64,000 nt of DNA, taken from Thiotrichales bacterium (lineage in GTDB: Bacteria; Pseudomonadota; Gammaproteobacteria; Beggiatoales; Beggiatoaceae). The position numbers and the translations under genes were made by a program. Positions within the stretch are counted from its first letter, which is position 1; every line of letters starts with the position of its first letter. The notes below the pieces were generated by a model, which was not told where the DNA came from, did no database searches, and was given only the letters and a program-made list of their open reading frames with translations. The stretch lies in the NCBI GenBank assembly GCA_016745035.1, contig JADGDE010000001.1:284407-348406 (forward strand), given 5' to 3'. Below are positions 8,410 to 18,380 of this stretch, piece by piece.

Positions 8410-8951
8410 GTGTGACGGTTAATGGGGATAAAGAGTTTGTAAGCCTGATGAAAAGGCTAGGGAATAATTGGTCTCGGGCATTATATATTTCCTTAAATCG
8501 AACCCGCACAACTGTCGGGAAAGAAGTCGGCAAAAAGCTTGGTGGTACTAAAGGGCATTTGGGCCTGTCTGTGGCGCAAGTAAAAGAACATGTCTTCTTA
8601 AAACCCCCATCAACCAGCAGTAAGTTGATAACAGGGGTCGAAGTTAAAGGTTATCCAACGCCGATTGATTTTAATAGCTTCAAACTTAAGCTTGCTAAGC
8701 GGGGCGTAAGTTTCAGAGTCCGCGCAGACAAAGGTCGTGAAAAATTCCGCCACGCTTTTGTGCGCAAAAATAAAGTCATGATTCGACGTAATAAAGGCAA
8801 AGGGCGTTTAAAACGCATGTATGGTCCGTCTGTCCCCAATGCACTGGCAGAAAGTGGCACGCTCACCGTGATTGAGAAAATCGCCGCCGAACGTCTGTTG
8901 GTTGTCTTAGAGCAACAAGCTTTACGCTTTGAGAAAAAGATTAATACCTGA
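8406..8951 (+). CDS. Prophage minor tail protein Z-like
   Basis: 181 residues from the GTG at 8406, which overlaps the TGA of the frameshifted chaperone and has GGAG at 8394-8397, 8 bases upstream. Residues 1-60 contain LKRLGNNWSRALYISLNRTRTTVGKEVGKKL, and the middle is very basic (KGREKFRHAFVRKNKVMIRRNKGKGRLKRMYGPSVP), as in the gpZ minor tail family that helps join tails. In lambda, Z precedes U and V; here it follows the chaperone, so the order is rearranged. Confidence 0.7.
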   Translation: MSVTVNGDKEFVSLMKRLGNNWSRALYISLNRTRTTVGKEVGKKLGGTKGHLGLSVAQVKEHVFLKPPSTSSKLITGVEVKGYPTPIDFNSFKLKLAKRGVSFRVRADKGREKFRHAFVRKNKVMIRRNKGKGRLKRMYGPSVPNALAESGTLTVIEKIAAERLLVVLEQQALRFEKKINT

Positions 8952-8953
8952 TT

Positions 8954-11707
8954 ATGGCCGACTTAAAGCGCACCATTGAAATCATCTTAGAGGGCAAAGA
9001 CCAAGCATCTCACGTCTTTAGTAAAGCGGGTGATGCACTGGATAAATCCTCACAAAAGTTTGCAGCCAGTGCTGAAGCGCTGGTGGCTGCTGATATTGCC
9101 ATTGCAGGCATCGGTGCTGCCATCGGTGCGGTCGCTGGTGATATTGATACCGCAAATCGAAAAATTCAAAACAGCCTTGGCATCACTGCTGAGGATGCAG
9201 AAAAATTTGGTGAAGTTGCCCAAAAAGTTTATATCAATGGTTGGTCTGAGTCGGTAGAGGAGGGCGCTGATGTGGTCATCCTCGCTCTGCAAAACTTTAA
9301 AGACGCATCCGAGCAAGAAATTGACAATATCGTCAGCTCAGCGGCTAAGTTAAACAAGTTATTTGATGCTGATTATGAACAAAGCATCCAAGCGGCTGAA
9401 ACCCTCACTAAAAACTTTGGTATTTCATCAGAGGAAGCCTTTGATGTTATTGCTGCTGGATTCCAGAAAGGGCTTAACCGTTCGGGGGATTTCCTTGAAT
9501 CCATCACTGAATACTCGAGTCAGTTTAAAGGTGCAGGCGCTGATGTGGGCGAGTTCTTTTCGATTATGGAAACAGGGCTTGGCAGCGGTGTTTTAGGTGT
9601 GGATAAAGCGGCCGATTCTTTCAAAGAATTTACTGTCTGAATCCAAGATGGCAGCAAAACCACTGCTGAATCCTTGGCTACTTTGGGCTTAAATGCTGAT
9701 GATATTGCTAAGCGTCTAAGCGATGGTTCGCTATCCATGACCGATGCTTATCAACTGGTTATTAACAAGCTCAACGAAGCTGACGATTCAACCACTCAAA
9801 TGCAAGCCGGCGTTGGCTTATTAGGGACTCAGTTTGAGGATTTGGGGCGAGAATCTGCGCTTGCTATCGACACAACCGCCACGAGTTTTGATGATTTGCG
9901 CGGCACGATGGCAAGTATTGAGTCTGCCAACGACACCATCACCAAAAACTTTACAGCCGCTTGGCGTACCGTTGCCGTGGAGCTTGCAAAATCAGGTTTA
10001 TTTGATGGTGTCCGAGGTGGTCTAAACGATTTTCTAAAAGACTTCACCACCGCATTTCCTGAAGCTATGAAGGGCGTGGATTTATCTGGGTTATTGCAGG
10101 TTATTGAAAAGGCAAAAAATCAGGCGGCTGAGCTGTTTGGTGCTATGTTCACAGAGCTAGATTTAACCGAGCCTGAAGAACTCACTGAAGTTATACAGCG
10201 TGTTGTTGATGCCTTGGCAACCATCGGGCGTGTTAGCACAGAAATGATTGCCCAATTTAAGCCGGTTGTTGGTTTATTTGGTGAAGCTGGGGCTAATATC
10301 TCCGAGTTTGGTGGCGAATCTGAGCAAACGTTCGGCAAATTAGCGGGTTATGCCCTGTTAGTTAAAACCCTTGGTAAACAGTTTGGTTTATTGGCTGTGG
10401 TCATGAATGAAACCGGGGTAAGTTCCAAGGCGGTCGGTGATGTCATCTTTGGTGCTGGCAAGATCGCCGCTGGTGCTTTAAATACGATTTTTGAAGGTGG
10501 CAAGTTGGTCTATGAGTCGGTTTCTGGGGTTTTCAATACGCTGGTTAAAACCATCGGTGAATCTATCAAAACCCTCATTGATGCGGCGGAGATCATTACC
10601 CCCGATGCACTTGGCGGCGCAAAACTTAGACAATGGTCGGATGATTTACAAGTTGTGATTGATGACGCTAGCCAAGGCATGATGGACAGTGCCACGGCGG
10701 CGGGTGAATCACTGGATAAAATCGCCAATAATCGCACCGCGCTTGAGGGTGTCGAACAAATGCAGGCGGGGATAAACCGTGCATTTGATGATATTGCAAA
10801 CAAGGCTGAAGAAAACAGCGGCAAAGTTGTTGAGTCTGTGGAGAACTTGCCCGAGGCTTTTGGCACGATTGGCGGGAGTGCTGACGATGCCAGCAGCGGC
10901 TTAGATAAGTTAGCCGATAGCAGTGCAGAAACGGCTAAGCAAGCTGGGAAGTCCGTACAAGAACTAGAGGCGATGGCGCAAGCAGGGACTGAGCTTGCCA
11001 GTGTTTCAGACGAAAATCAACAGGCGTTAGGGGAATGGCAACAAAAGCAAAAAGACTTAAACCTAGAGCTAGCAGAAAGTCGCCTTAAACTGGCTGAAAT
11101 GGAAGCCGCTGGCAAGGATAGCGGCCAGGAATACGAGTCTTTAAAAAAGAGTATTAGCGGGACAGAAAAAGCCCTCTCTAGTACCAGCAAGGTCGTTGCT
11201 GAAATGGGCAAGGTACAAAAAGCGGCTAAAGGTGAAGTGGTCGATTTACACGGGGCGCTGTCTGATTTGTCTAATGATGACAAGATCAAAGTGATGGAAG
11301 CCCGCGTTGAGTTGGATATTGCCAACATTGAGGCTGATGCCGAAAAAGCCGTGGCTGCTTTTGAATCTATTAACGCCGCACTAGAGGCGACAGGCTCAGG
11401 CATAACCAGCGCTTTTGGAGCCTTATCTGGGGCTGATGCCTATGAGCGCATGGATATTTTTAACATTATTGAGCGCGAACTTGATATGCAAGAACAAGTC
11501 ATGGACAGGCAAGCTAAGCTTTTAGATGAACAAATCAAGCAAGCACAGGAAAGAACCAAAGCGCTAGAACGTGGGGATGCTTTAATCACCGTGAATGGTG
11601 AGGGGCTACAACCACACCTAGAGGCATTTATGTGGGAAATTCTCGATGCTATCAAAATCGAGGCGGATGCTAGTGGTCGCGATTATTTGTTGGGGATAGG
11701 GTCATGA
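8954..11707 (+). pseudogene. Tail tape measure gene interrupted by an in-frame TGA
   Basis: Two open stretches, 8954-9640 and 9674-11707, are in the same frame and separated only by a TGA at 9638-9640; together they encode about 917 residues. The N-part has the tape measure core (TANRKIQNSLGITAEDAEKFGEVAQKVY, later FKGAGADVGEFFSIMETGLGSG); the C-part holds long helical and coiled-coil segments (residues about 590-750) ending in a Glu/Gln/Lys-rich helix. Tape measure proteins set tail length and form the DNA channel. The sequence around the stop (FTV*IQDGSKTTAESL) is continuous, consistent with a single CGA-to-TGA change. A sequencing error or low-level readthrough cannot be excluded. Confidence 0.8.
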
Positions 11708-12054
11708 TTGCATTGGCCACACCATTGTTTGATTTAGATGGCACGATTTTACACCACGGCGCAATTATTGAGCGCACCGGTGTTGGGCGGCGTACAAATC
11801 GCATTGCCACCATCGATGGCAGTTCAGCTTTCCAAGACCGTGGCTATAGCGTCACTGACCAAACCCTCAATATCAATTTCCCCAATATTAGCTTTGAGTT
11901 AGAGCAAGATTTGTTGCGAATAATAAGCTTTTATAACGAGCTGTATCTCGCTTGTGAATTGGGCTTTTTTTTGGTGCAAATTGATGGCTATAGCAAGTCA
12001 TCGAGCGCGGGGGGTTTACGCATTATGATTAAGGAGCAATTGAATGGGGCTTAA
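11704..12054 (+). CDS. Hypothetical minor tail protein
   Basis: 116 residues; its ATG overlaps the tape measure stop (ATGA), as is typical for the gene directly after a tape measure. The sequence is beta-rich with the segment RTGVGRRTNRIATIDGSSAFQDRGYSVTDQTLNINF, which suggests a distal tail-like protein. Overlaps the next gene by 11 bases. No family is recognised with confidence. Confidence 0.5.
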   Translation: MIALATPLFDLDGTILHHGAIIERTGVGRRTNRIATIDGSSAFQDRGYSVTDQTLNINFPNISFELEQDLLRIISFYNELYLACELGFFLVQIDGYSKSSSAGGLRIMIKEQLNGA

Positions 12055-12781
12055 AATCGTCAACGAAATTGAATGCAGATTGTCAGGCGGGGCAAACAAT
12101 ATAGACCCCAGCCAAAGCCTAGGCGGTGCGATGTCTAGCACCCGTGTTGGCTCACAAACCATTACAGGCAGCATGGCAGGTGTATCGATTCTTTATGTCT
12201 GGGGCAATAGCGCAGGCAGCCATGACCTTGTGTTTTCATTGGATAACAATACACTGAGTTTTGCCGGTGGCACGCCTGTCGATGTTAGCGCTGATGGCGT
12301 GTTTGGCTTGGAGTCAGGCACAAGCGGTGGCTTAGTTGTGAGTATTAGCACGGCTAATCTGCCGTCAACCAACACCACGGCAAGCTTAGATATTGCTTGC
12401 AATAAAAACGAAACTTTCCCCGATTTAAGCGTTGATGATGTCTTGTATGGCAACACCCAATACGCCTGTTTCTATTGGACAAACACCGATGCACAGCAAC
12501 ATATCGTCACGTTTTGGATTGACCAGCAACCCAATGCCGATGACGAACTGGATATAGGTTTAGATTCGGCTGGTGTTGGCGCATTGGCTGCCACGGTTGT
12601 TGATAACGAAACCGCCCCAGATTCTGTCAATTTTTCCCGTCCAACTGATAAAGCCTCAGGCTTGACTGTCACACTACAGGCAGGTGAATCAGTGGCATGG
12701 TGGCAACGTCGCGCTATTAGCGGTGGTGAACGTGCAGCGGTGGCAAATGATGCCAGTCAAATCGGCTATGCCATACTTTAG
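12044..12781 (+). CDS. Hypothetical tail structural protein
   Basis: 245 residues, acidic, beta-rich, low in Lys, with a Thr/Ser/Ala-rich composition typical of secreted or virion surface proteins. Two tandem beta domains are suggested by the repeated patterns around residues 30-110 and 130-230 (YACFYWTN, GLTVTLQAGESVAWWQRRAI). Not recognised. Lies between the first post-tape-measure gene and other tail-tip genes. Confidence 0.45.
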   Translation: MGLKIVNEIECRLSGGANNIDPSQSLGGAMSSTRVGSQTITGSMAGVSILYVWGNSAGSHDLVFSLDNNTLSFAGGTPVDVSADGVFGLESGTSGGLVVSISTANLPSTNTTASLDIACNKNETFPDLSVDDVLYGNTQYACFYWTNTDAQQHIVTFWIDQQPNADDELDIGLDSAGVGALAATVVDNETAPDSVNFSRPTDKASGLTVTLQAGESVAWWQRRAISGGERAAVANDASQIGYAIL

Positions 12782-12790
12782 GAGCTAAAC

Positions 12791-13756
12791 ATGTATTGCC
12801 AATATCATTATGATCAGGGCACAGACCCCAACGCTATTTTACCGGATTTAATTGCTGTGCTAACCGGTGAGACGAATGTCACTAATTTAACCGCTTGCAA
12901 CCAAGCAAACACGACTATCACAGCGACAACCCCAGCCGGTTGGACGTTGGTTGATGATGCAACCGGCACAGCAAATCAATATATTCTTAGCGCTCCGCAT
13001 GTGGACAACCCCAGCAATTTAAAATATGCCGCTGTTGAGATGCCCCGTACAGGTTCGGTTAATAATTACTATGGTTATTTGCGCTTGTTTGCTTATGAAA
13101 GTTGGGATGCCACAGAACACAGCGGAACTAATCGAGCCGGCGAGGAAAATGGTTATTATCAAATGCTAAGCCAGCCACATGGTGGCATAGTGCATTTATG
13201 GGCATCCGAACGGTTTATTTTGGTGGTTTGTGAATATGATGGCCGTTGGGGTGATATAAGTTATGGCGGTGTCAATGGCATTATTGAGTGCAGCCGTATC
13301 ATTCCTTGGAATAACACGGATTATCCAAGCTTTGCCAGTGTCAATTTTGGTGCTTGTTTTTCTCCTAGCTATACTGATTTTGTCTTTATGACTAAAATAC
13401 AAACGTTTACCGGAACAACGCAAACAGGCACTGGGGCTAAATTAAGACTGGGATCGGTCGGCGTTGGTTACAACGGTTTTAATAATTCCTCTCACTTCCC
13501 TGCCGGCCCAAATCAAAGAATCCCGGTCGGCGATGATAATCACACCCCGTTTTTTCCGCTTTTTTTCTACAGACCTGAAGTGATCGGGATGCCGATGGGC
13601 GATATTTCATCTGTGGCGGATATTCATTTAGCCCCACTGAATTTAATGGGGCATCTTGAAACCGTCACCCATAATGATAATGAATATATTGCCATCAGAA
13701 CTTACGGTTCTCCCACCTCTGATAGTGGCTATCGGCTTTTAGTTCCAACGGGTTAA
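12791..13756 (+). CDS. Hypothetical tail protein
   Basis: 321 residues with GGAG 9 bases upstream of its ATG. Rich in Tyr, Trp, Gly and Asn; contains GGIVHLWASERFILVVCEYDGRWGD and a C-terminus NEYIAIRTYGSPTSDSGYRLLVP, a pattern seen in virion side or tip proteins that present a surface-exposed beta domain. No enzyme motif is visible. Probably part of the tail tip or its appendages. Confidence 0.5.
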   Translation: MYCQYHYDQGTDPNAILPDLIAVLTGETNVTNLTACNQANTTITATTPAGWTLVDDATGTANQYILSAPHVDNPSNLKYAAVEMPRTGSVNNYYGYLRLFAYESWDATEHSGTNRAGEENGYYQMLSQPHGGIVHLWASERFILVVCEYDGRWGDISYGGVNGIIECSRIIPWNNTDYPSFASVNFGACFSPSYTDFVFMTKIQTFTGTTQTGTGAKLRLGSVGVGYNGFNNSSHFPAGPNQRIPVGDDNHTPFFPLFFYRPEVIGMPMGDISSVADIHLAPLNLMGHLETVTHNDNEYIAIRTYGSPTSDSGYRLLVPTG

Positions 13757-13759
13757 ACG

Positions 13760-14875
13760 ATGCCTGCAACAATTATCCCGTGGTCATTTAAAACAGGATC
13801 GAACAGCACGACAGGTTTGCTGTTTGAAACCCCTGTTTTTTTCACTGGATTAACAGCAACAACACAAGCTGGTTTTATTCCTTCACATTTTAAAACCGGG
13901 CTTAGTTCCGTTCTTAATGGCGGCGGTTTTGCTGTTGCGATAAAAACCGGTATTAGCCAAACATCTATCGCTGCTTTTATTCCGCCTCACACTTACACAT
14001 TCCAGCGACAAACCAAAATAGTTAGTTATGACGCACTGCTAAATCAATGCTGGGGTGTGGAGGATAGCCGCTTTAAATTCGGCACACTGGCACAGTGTTG
14101 GCGAACAGCAGACACGCGCTTTAATACGGCGCTATTGAACCAGTGCTGGCAAACTGAGAGCGCCCTGTTTAGTCCTGCGCTACTAAATCAATGCTGGCAA
14201 ACTGAAAGCGCTATCTTTAGTCCTGCACTAATAAATCAATGCTGGCAGACTGCCAAGGCAGTGACACCACAAGCGGCTTTGTGCCAAGACTGGTTTCAAG
14301 CTGAAGGGCGTGGCTACCAAGCTTTGATGGCTCAGTGTTGGCACTTGCCATCTTCATTGCCACCAACGGCAAGCTTGTGCCAATCATGGCGATTGGCTGG
14401 CATTATTTCAGCCGACGGCTTGGTACAAACATACCGCTGCTTTATTAATAACGTCCTTGTATCACCATCATCTGTCACTTGCAGCCTTGGTATCGGTCAA
14501 AAAACGCGCTTATCCGCCACCATTCCAGCCCCAAACCTTGATTTAATCCACGCTGGTGCAACGATACGGCTAGAGCATGGTGTGTTTTTGCCTGATTTTA
14601 TCGACTACATCGAGCTGTTTTCCGCCCAAATTGACACGGTAAAGCCCCTAAACAATGGTGCTATAAGCCTCACAGCTACGGCTGAACCAGTATTAAAAGC
14701 ACCTAAATCGGTACAAATCAACAAAATCATGCAAGTGAATGGCGATAAACGCCGCTGTTTAATCAATCGTTACCTTCGATTAGGTGATACAGCCGTGATG
14801 CCTGACTTGTCCTTATCTGTATCGCAAATAAGCTACACCATTGCCCCAGCAAACGCTTATATGGAAATAAGCTAA
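13760..14875 (+). CDS. Tail-tip protein with QCW repeat array
   Basis: 371 residues. The N-terminal 90 residues are beta-rich. Residues about 93-220 contain nine tandem degenerate repeats of about 16-18 residues centred on a Gln/Asp/Ser-Cys-Trp signature (LNQCW, LAQCW, LNQCW, LNQCW, INQCW, LCQDW, MAQCW, LCQSW and similar), some almost identical. The C-terminal 150 residues (CSLGIGQKTRLSATIPAP, TIRLEHGVFLP, ISLTATAEP) resemble a baseplate/tail-hub beta domain. The stop overlaps the next ATG (TAATG). The regular Cys and Trp spacing suggests a rod or solenoid; function unknown. Confidence 0.55.
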   Translation: MPATIIPWSFKTGSNSTTGLLFETPVFFTGLTATTQAGFIPSHFKTGLSSVLNGGGFAVAIKTGISQTSIAAFIPPHTYTFQRQTKIVSYDALLNQCWGVEDSRFKFGTLAQCWRTADTRFNTALLNQCWQTESALFSPALLNQCWQTESAIFSPALINQCWQTAKAVTPQAALCQDWFQAEGRGYQALMAQCWHLPSSLPPTASLCQSWRLAGIISADGLVQTYRCFINNVLVSPSSVTCSLGIGQKTRLSATIPAPNLDLIHAGATIRLEHGVFLPDFIDYIELFSAQIDTVKPLNNGAISLTATAEPVLKAPKSVQINKIMQVNGDKRRCLINRYLRLGDTAVMPDLSLSVSQISYTIAPANAYMEIS

Positions 14876-17121
14876 TGGGCAAGGCTTTGATCTTATCAGG
14901 CGCTAACCCCTATCAAATAGAAATTATCCCGGACACCTCATGGGCTGAAGCGCGTGAGGAATTTTTGACCGAGCAATTGAGCGAATTAGAGACAGAGCTT
15001 GCTAAATTACAAAGCAAATACGATGAAGAAAAACAGCTTTTAAAACTGGCGGTATTGTTTCAGTCTGATGCTATTGAAGCGCTTATTCAGGCATTAAAAA
15101 ACGATGATGAACAGGCTTTACAAGCAGCGAGAGCGACCTTAAAAGAAAAAACCAAATACGTTGTTGTTCAGCAACTCAAAACCCAACCATTAGCACAGCA
15201 AATCAGCTTGATTAAAGCGCAAAAAATCGCCGCTGAAGTCGAGATAGAGCATTTGATTAATGCCAGTGGCTACGTTGATGCTGAGGCATGGTGCGTTGAT
15301 GATAGCGAAAACTTAAGTGGTGAAGTCGGTACGATTGATTTGCCCGATGGCACAACTTTAATACGTCCTGGTCATGATGACAACGCAGCCCATCAGCAAG
15401 TTCGGGATGGGATTTTACAGCCTGTTTATAGCAGCCACGCGGCTAATTTTGCCCTGCATTACATCTTTCACGATGCTTGGTTGATTCACATGCCGCGCTA
15501 TCGTGCCGGCACGGTGGTCGGTGTCATGCCGGGGCAATGTGAAATCGAGCTAGACGAATACGAAACCCCGGAACAATATCGACAGCTTTTAGCCCCGATT
15601 AATTACATGGGCGATTGTGAACCATTCGAGCCAGACGACCGCGTGATTGTTGCCTTTTTGGGGGATTGGGATAATGCAGAGGTGGTCGGCTTTGAGACTA
15701 ACCCGCGTCCGTGCCAAAACTTCACTTTGATTATATCGCTTAAAAACCCTGATGAACTCCATCGCCAGCATAGTTCGCATCTGCTGGGAGGGGTTATAAC
15801 AACCGTGCATCAATTAGAGGGAAAAGGGCTAAGCTATCCCAGTTTATTTGAAGATGATAGTGGCATTCGTCGCCATACTTATATTTATGAGCAAATATTC
15901 GAGTTCGTGCCAGATATTCAGTTTTTCGATTTTCATAGTGATTTTGCCGTGCATACCTTCCAAAATATTGCCTATAAAAATTTGCCGTGGTTTTATTTTG
16001 CCTTGGAAGCTTATGGCTATATCAACTCAAAACGCAGCGCTTATTACATCTATTTAGAAATTAAGCCGGACTTTGGTTTTCTTGAATGGGAATCGCTCTC
16101 GGATGAAATCACCTTACCAACACAACCGCGCAACCTGCCAGACTTCACCAACTCCAAAAAGCTGATCGTGGTCGATTTGGGAACTGATTACATTTACACC
16201 GGGCCATCTGGGCTGGATGTGCTGGGTGATGAAATGTATCAGGAATACAAAGATTTTGCGGCTACTAAGCCTGATTTAACCATTTATATGCCCGTGTTAG
16301 ATAGGCGTGTGGGCACAGCACCAGCGGACATGGATAATGATTGGATTCCGAAAAATAGACACCTTGGTTATGTTGATTATGCCCCCTTGGTTGTTTGTTC
16401 TGATGATGTCAATTTTCCCAACCATTTTCCCGATCATGTTGTCGAGTTTCCAGCCGAAAAGTTGCGCGATTTACGTGACCTTGTGCTTGATATTTTTTCC
16501 GGTGTGATGGTACAAGGCAGTAATTCATTAACTCTATTATGCTGGGGTGCTGTCAAAATACCGGTAGCATTAAATTCTCGCTTATTTGCTACCGCTATCA
16601 AACCACAAACGGCTGCTATTGCCGTTAATGCCGATGCAGTCACGGCTGACACCGAACAGGCGCTTCAGCTCGAATTTATCACCGACTTTGCCCCAGAAAT
16701 TACAGCTATTGATAACGGTGGTTCTTTGCCAGCTTTTCAAATAATTAGCAATGTCCTGGTCACTGAGAAAGAAGACCAAACAATCGACACGCTCGCAATC
16801 AAAGCTTTTGCTGTCACAGAGACACAAAGCTTGTTTTTAATGGCTCAGGGATGGAGTCGAAATCCTTTTATTATTGAGACTGTGATAGTGTTTTTTTTCA
16901 ATGTCGCACATAGCCAATCTTTAGCAAGCAATGTGCATTTATACGGGGTAATCGCAGACGGGGTTTTTGGCTTAGACAATTTGCAAATCGACGTTTGCAC
17001 CCAGCCGCCCGCTTGTACGTTGGCAAATGGCAACCCCAGCAAATTAGTGCCGAAATTTTTAATACAAAACTTAAAAGTGGATGCAATAGAAATAGGTCTA
17101 AATGATGGCGATTCAGATTAA
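14875..17121 (+). CDS. Large tail-tip/baseplate-like protein
   Basis: 748 residues. Residues 15-125 form a charged coiled coil (EEFLTEQLSELETELAKLQSKYDEEKQLL). Residues about 200-275 hold an OB/SH3-like hub segment (GTVVGVMPGQCEIELDEY, DDRVIVAFLGDWDNAEVVGF), common in phage tail hub proteins that must pass DNA. The remaining 470 residues are not recognised and contain two beta-rich parts. The ATG overlaps the stop of the QCW-repeat gene and the end overlaps the next gene by 20 bases, so this forms one unit with its neighbours. Confidence 0.5.
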   Translation: MGKALILSGANPYQIEIIPDTSWAEAREEFLTEQLSELETELAKLQSKYDEEKQLLKLAVLFQSDAIEALIQALKNDDEQALQAARATLKEKTKYVVVQQLKTQPLAQQISLIKAQKIAAEVEIEHLINASGYVDAEAWCVDDSENLSGEVGTIDLPDGTTLIRPGHDDNAAHQQVRDGILQPVYSSHAANFALHYIFHDAWLIHMPRYRAGTVVGVMPGQCEIELDEYETPEQYRQLLAPINYMGDCEPFEPDDRVIVAFLGDWDNAEVVGFETNPRPCQNFTLIISLKNPDELHRQHSSHLLGGVITTVHQLEGKGLSYPSLFEDDSGIRRHTYIYEQIFEFVPDIQFFDFHSDFAVHTFQNIAYKNLPWFYFALEAYGYINSKRSAYYIYLEIKPDFGFLEWESLSDEITLPTQPRNLPDFTNSKKLIVVDLGTDYIYTGPSGLDVLGDEMYQEYKDFAATKPDLTIYMPVLDRRVGTAPADMDNDWIPKNRHLGYVDYAPLVVCSDDVNFPNHFPDHVVEFPAEKLRDLRDLVLDIFSGVMVQGSNSLTLLCWGAVKIPVALNSRLFATAIKPQTAAIAVNADAVTADTEQALQLEFITDFAPEITAIDNGGSLPAFQIISNVLVTEKEDQTIDTLAIKAFAVTETQSLFLMAQGWSRNPFIIETVIVFFFNVAHSQSLASNVHLYGVIADGVFGLDNLQIDVCTQPPACTLANGNPSKLVPKFLIQNLKVDAIEIGLNDGDSD

Positions 17122-17476
17122 CGAAAATTATCAAAATGCAATCCTTACTGGGGGCTTTGCTCAAATCGGCGGCGGTACGTTGTCGATTTATGCGGGGGAT
17201 AGACCCGCATCCACCACTGAGAATCCGGGAAATACTCTGCTTGTCAGTATGACCCTCCCAGCATTTGCTGAAGCCGCCGATGGGTTCATGGGATTAAGTG
17301 AGCAACCGGGGGCAAACGCAAGTGCTGATGGCACAGCATCATGGTTTCGCATTACCCAAAATGAACTGGTTCTCGATGGGGATGTGGGTGAAGATTTAAG
17401 CCTCAATACCACCGGATTGGTGAAAGATAAATTGGTCAAAATTCTAGGCTTAACCTTCCACCAGCCAGCCGGCTAA
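17102..17476 (+). CDS. Hypothetical phage tail protein, last gene of the late operon
   Basis: 124 residues, beginning inside the end of the large tail-tip gene (two consecutive ATGs at 17102 and 17105). Beta-rich, acidic, with LSIYAGDRPASTTENPGNTLLVSMTLPAFAEA and ASWFRITQNE, a pattern found in small proteins beside phage tail fibres. Followed by 174 bases without a convincing gene, so it probably ends the structural operon. Confidence 0.5.
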   Translation: MMAIQINENYQNAILTGGFAQIGGGTLSIYAGDRPASTTENPGNTLLVSMTLPAFAEAADGFMGLSEQPGANASADGTASWFRITQNELVLDGDVGEDLSLNTTGLVKDKLVKILGLTFHQPAG

Positions 17477-17650
17477 AAAATTTCAGATATAAAGCGAAAC
17501 GAAATGGGATTTTCAAAACCAAAAAACGCGCGAGTTCCGCAAGTTTGGCACTTCGGAGCCTCAGACTGGGGGAGTACCTTGGCACTTTTGCCCCCTTCGT
17601 TCCGCTACCGCTCCCCTCAGCCCCTCAAAACCTAAGCCCTTGACCTGATT
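17477..17650. other. Gap after the structural operon
   Basis: No clear gene. A 43-codon frame at 17504-17635 exists but lacks a good ribosome site and recognisable composition. No clear Rho-independent terminator was seen. The base composition shifts here from the T/G-rich plus strand of the structural genes to an A/C-rich plus strand. Confidence 0.4.
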
Positions 17651-18337
17651 ATGGACTTTTTCAAGCGCCTGCTTGGCAGCGCAGATGCGACGGAAACACC
17701 CCCAGCTAAAGCCCCAGTAGCCCCCAGAGGTGACTACATGCTTAACGACTGTGGGCACTACGTCCCCGCTGAGTCTGTGACCTTGGCAACTAAGAAAGAA
17801 GATGCCTTAGTTAAGGCGCTAGCCAAAGAATTTACAGCCGCATCTGAACAATTACAGCAGCTAAAACAGGACGCTGACGGGCTAATTAGCCAGTTTAATG
17901 AGGAGATTGGAGCGTTAGAAGGGATAGACAACCCTAACCAAGATTTACCCGATTATCGAGTGTTATACAGCTTTGATGGCAAATACAAAGCAGAACAAGA
18001 CGTGTACAAGCACAAGGCTTTTAATGACAAACTCAGGCGTGCCTATCAACTGATGATGCGCTGTGTAGAGACTTGGAGCCACAACGTCCCACCAGAATTA
18101 GCCGCCCTCTCAAAACAGCGGGTGGACTTTAACCGGATGACAATGGCAGAAAAAAACCACTTATTAGCGCTGGCAGGTATTCCCTCAGATAATAAGGATT
18201 TTAAAGAAGCCCAAGTCCTATTGCTTCAATGCCAAGAAATCAAACACAAAAAGCCCAGATTACGCTTATATGAACGTGATGAAAATGGAATATATCAACT
18301 AATCGTTGTCAATTTTTCAAGCATTAAAACTAGGTAG
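17651..18337 (+). CDS. DUF3164 family protein
   Basis: 228 residues. The family pattern is clear: YMLNDCGHYVPAESV near residue 30, a helical linker, YRVLYSFDGKYKAEQDVYKHKAFNDKLRRAYQLMMRC in the middle, WSHNVPPELAAL, and a C-terminal RLRLYERDENGIYQLIVVNFSSI. DUF3164 proteins are typical of Mu-like transposable phages and some other phages, in early regions near DNA-modification genes; their role is unknown. No Mu-type transposase is seen in this window, so the gene may have been acquired separately. Confidence 0.8.
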   Translation: MDFFKRLLGSADATETPPAKAPVAPRGDYMLNDCGHYVPAESVTLATKKEDALVKALAKEFTAASEQLQQLKQDADGLISQFNEEIGALEGIDNPNQDLPDYRVLYSFDGKYKAEQDVYKHKAFNDKLRRAYQLMMRCVETWSHNVPPELAALSKQRVDFNRMTMAEKNHLLALAGIPSDNKDFKEAQVLLLQCQEIKHKKPRLRLYERDENGIYQLIVVNFSSIKTR

Positions 18338-18380
18338 GAATTGCCCAATTTTTAACCATACATAAAGGTGATTCTAAAAA

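Noticed and set aside
9638..9640. Selenocysteine or recoded TGA
   Set aside because: No SECIS-like hairpin is apparent and a tape measure gene would not need selenocysteine; a nonsense change or error is simpler.
10510..11403. Long minus-strand frames within the tape measure gene
   Set aside because: Shadows of the biased codon use of the tape measure gene; Ser/Ala-rich with no start signal.
13760..14875. Diversity-generating retroelement target
   Set aside because: No reverse transcriptase or template repeat was found in the window, and the repeats are regular rather than adenine-mutated.
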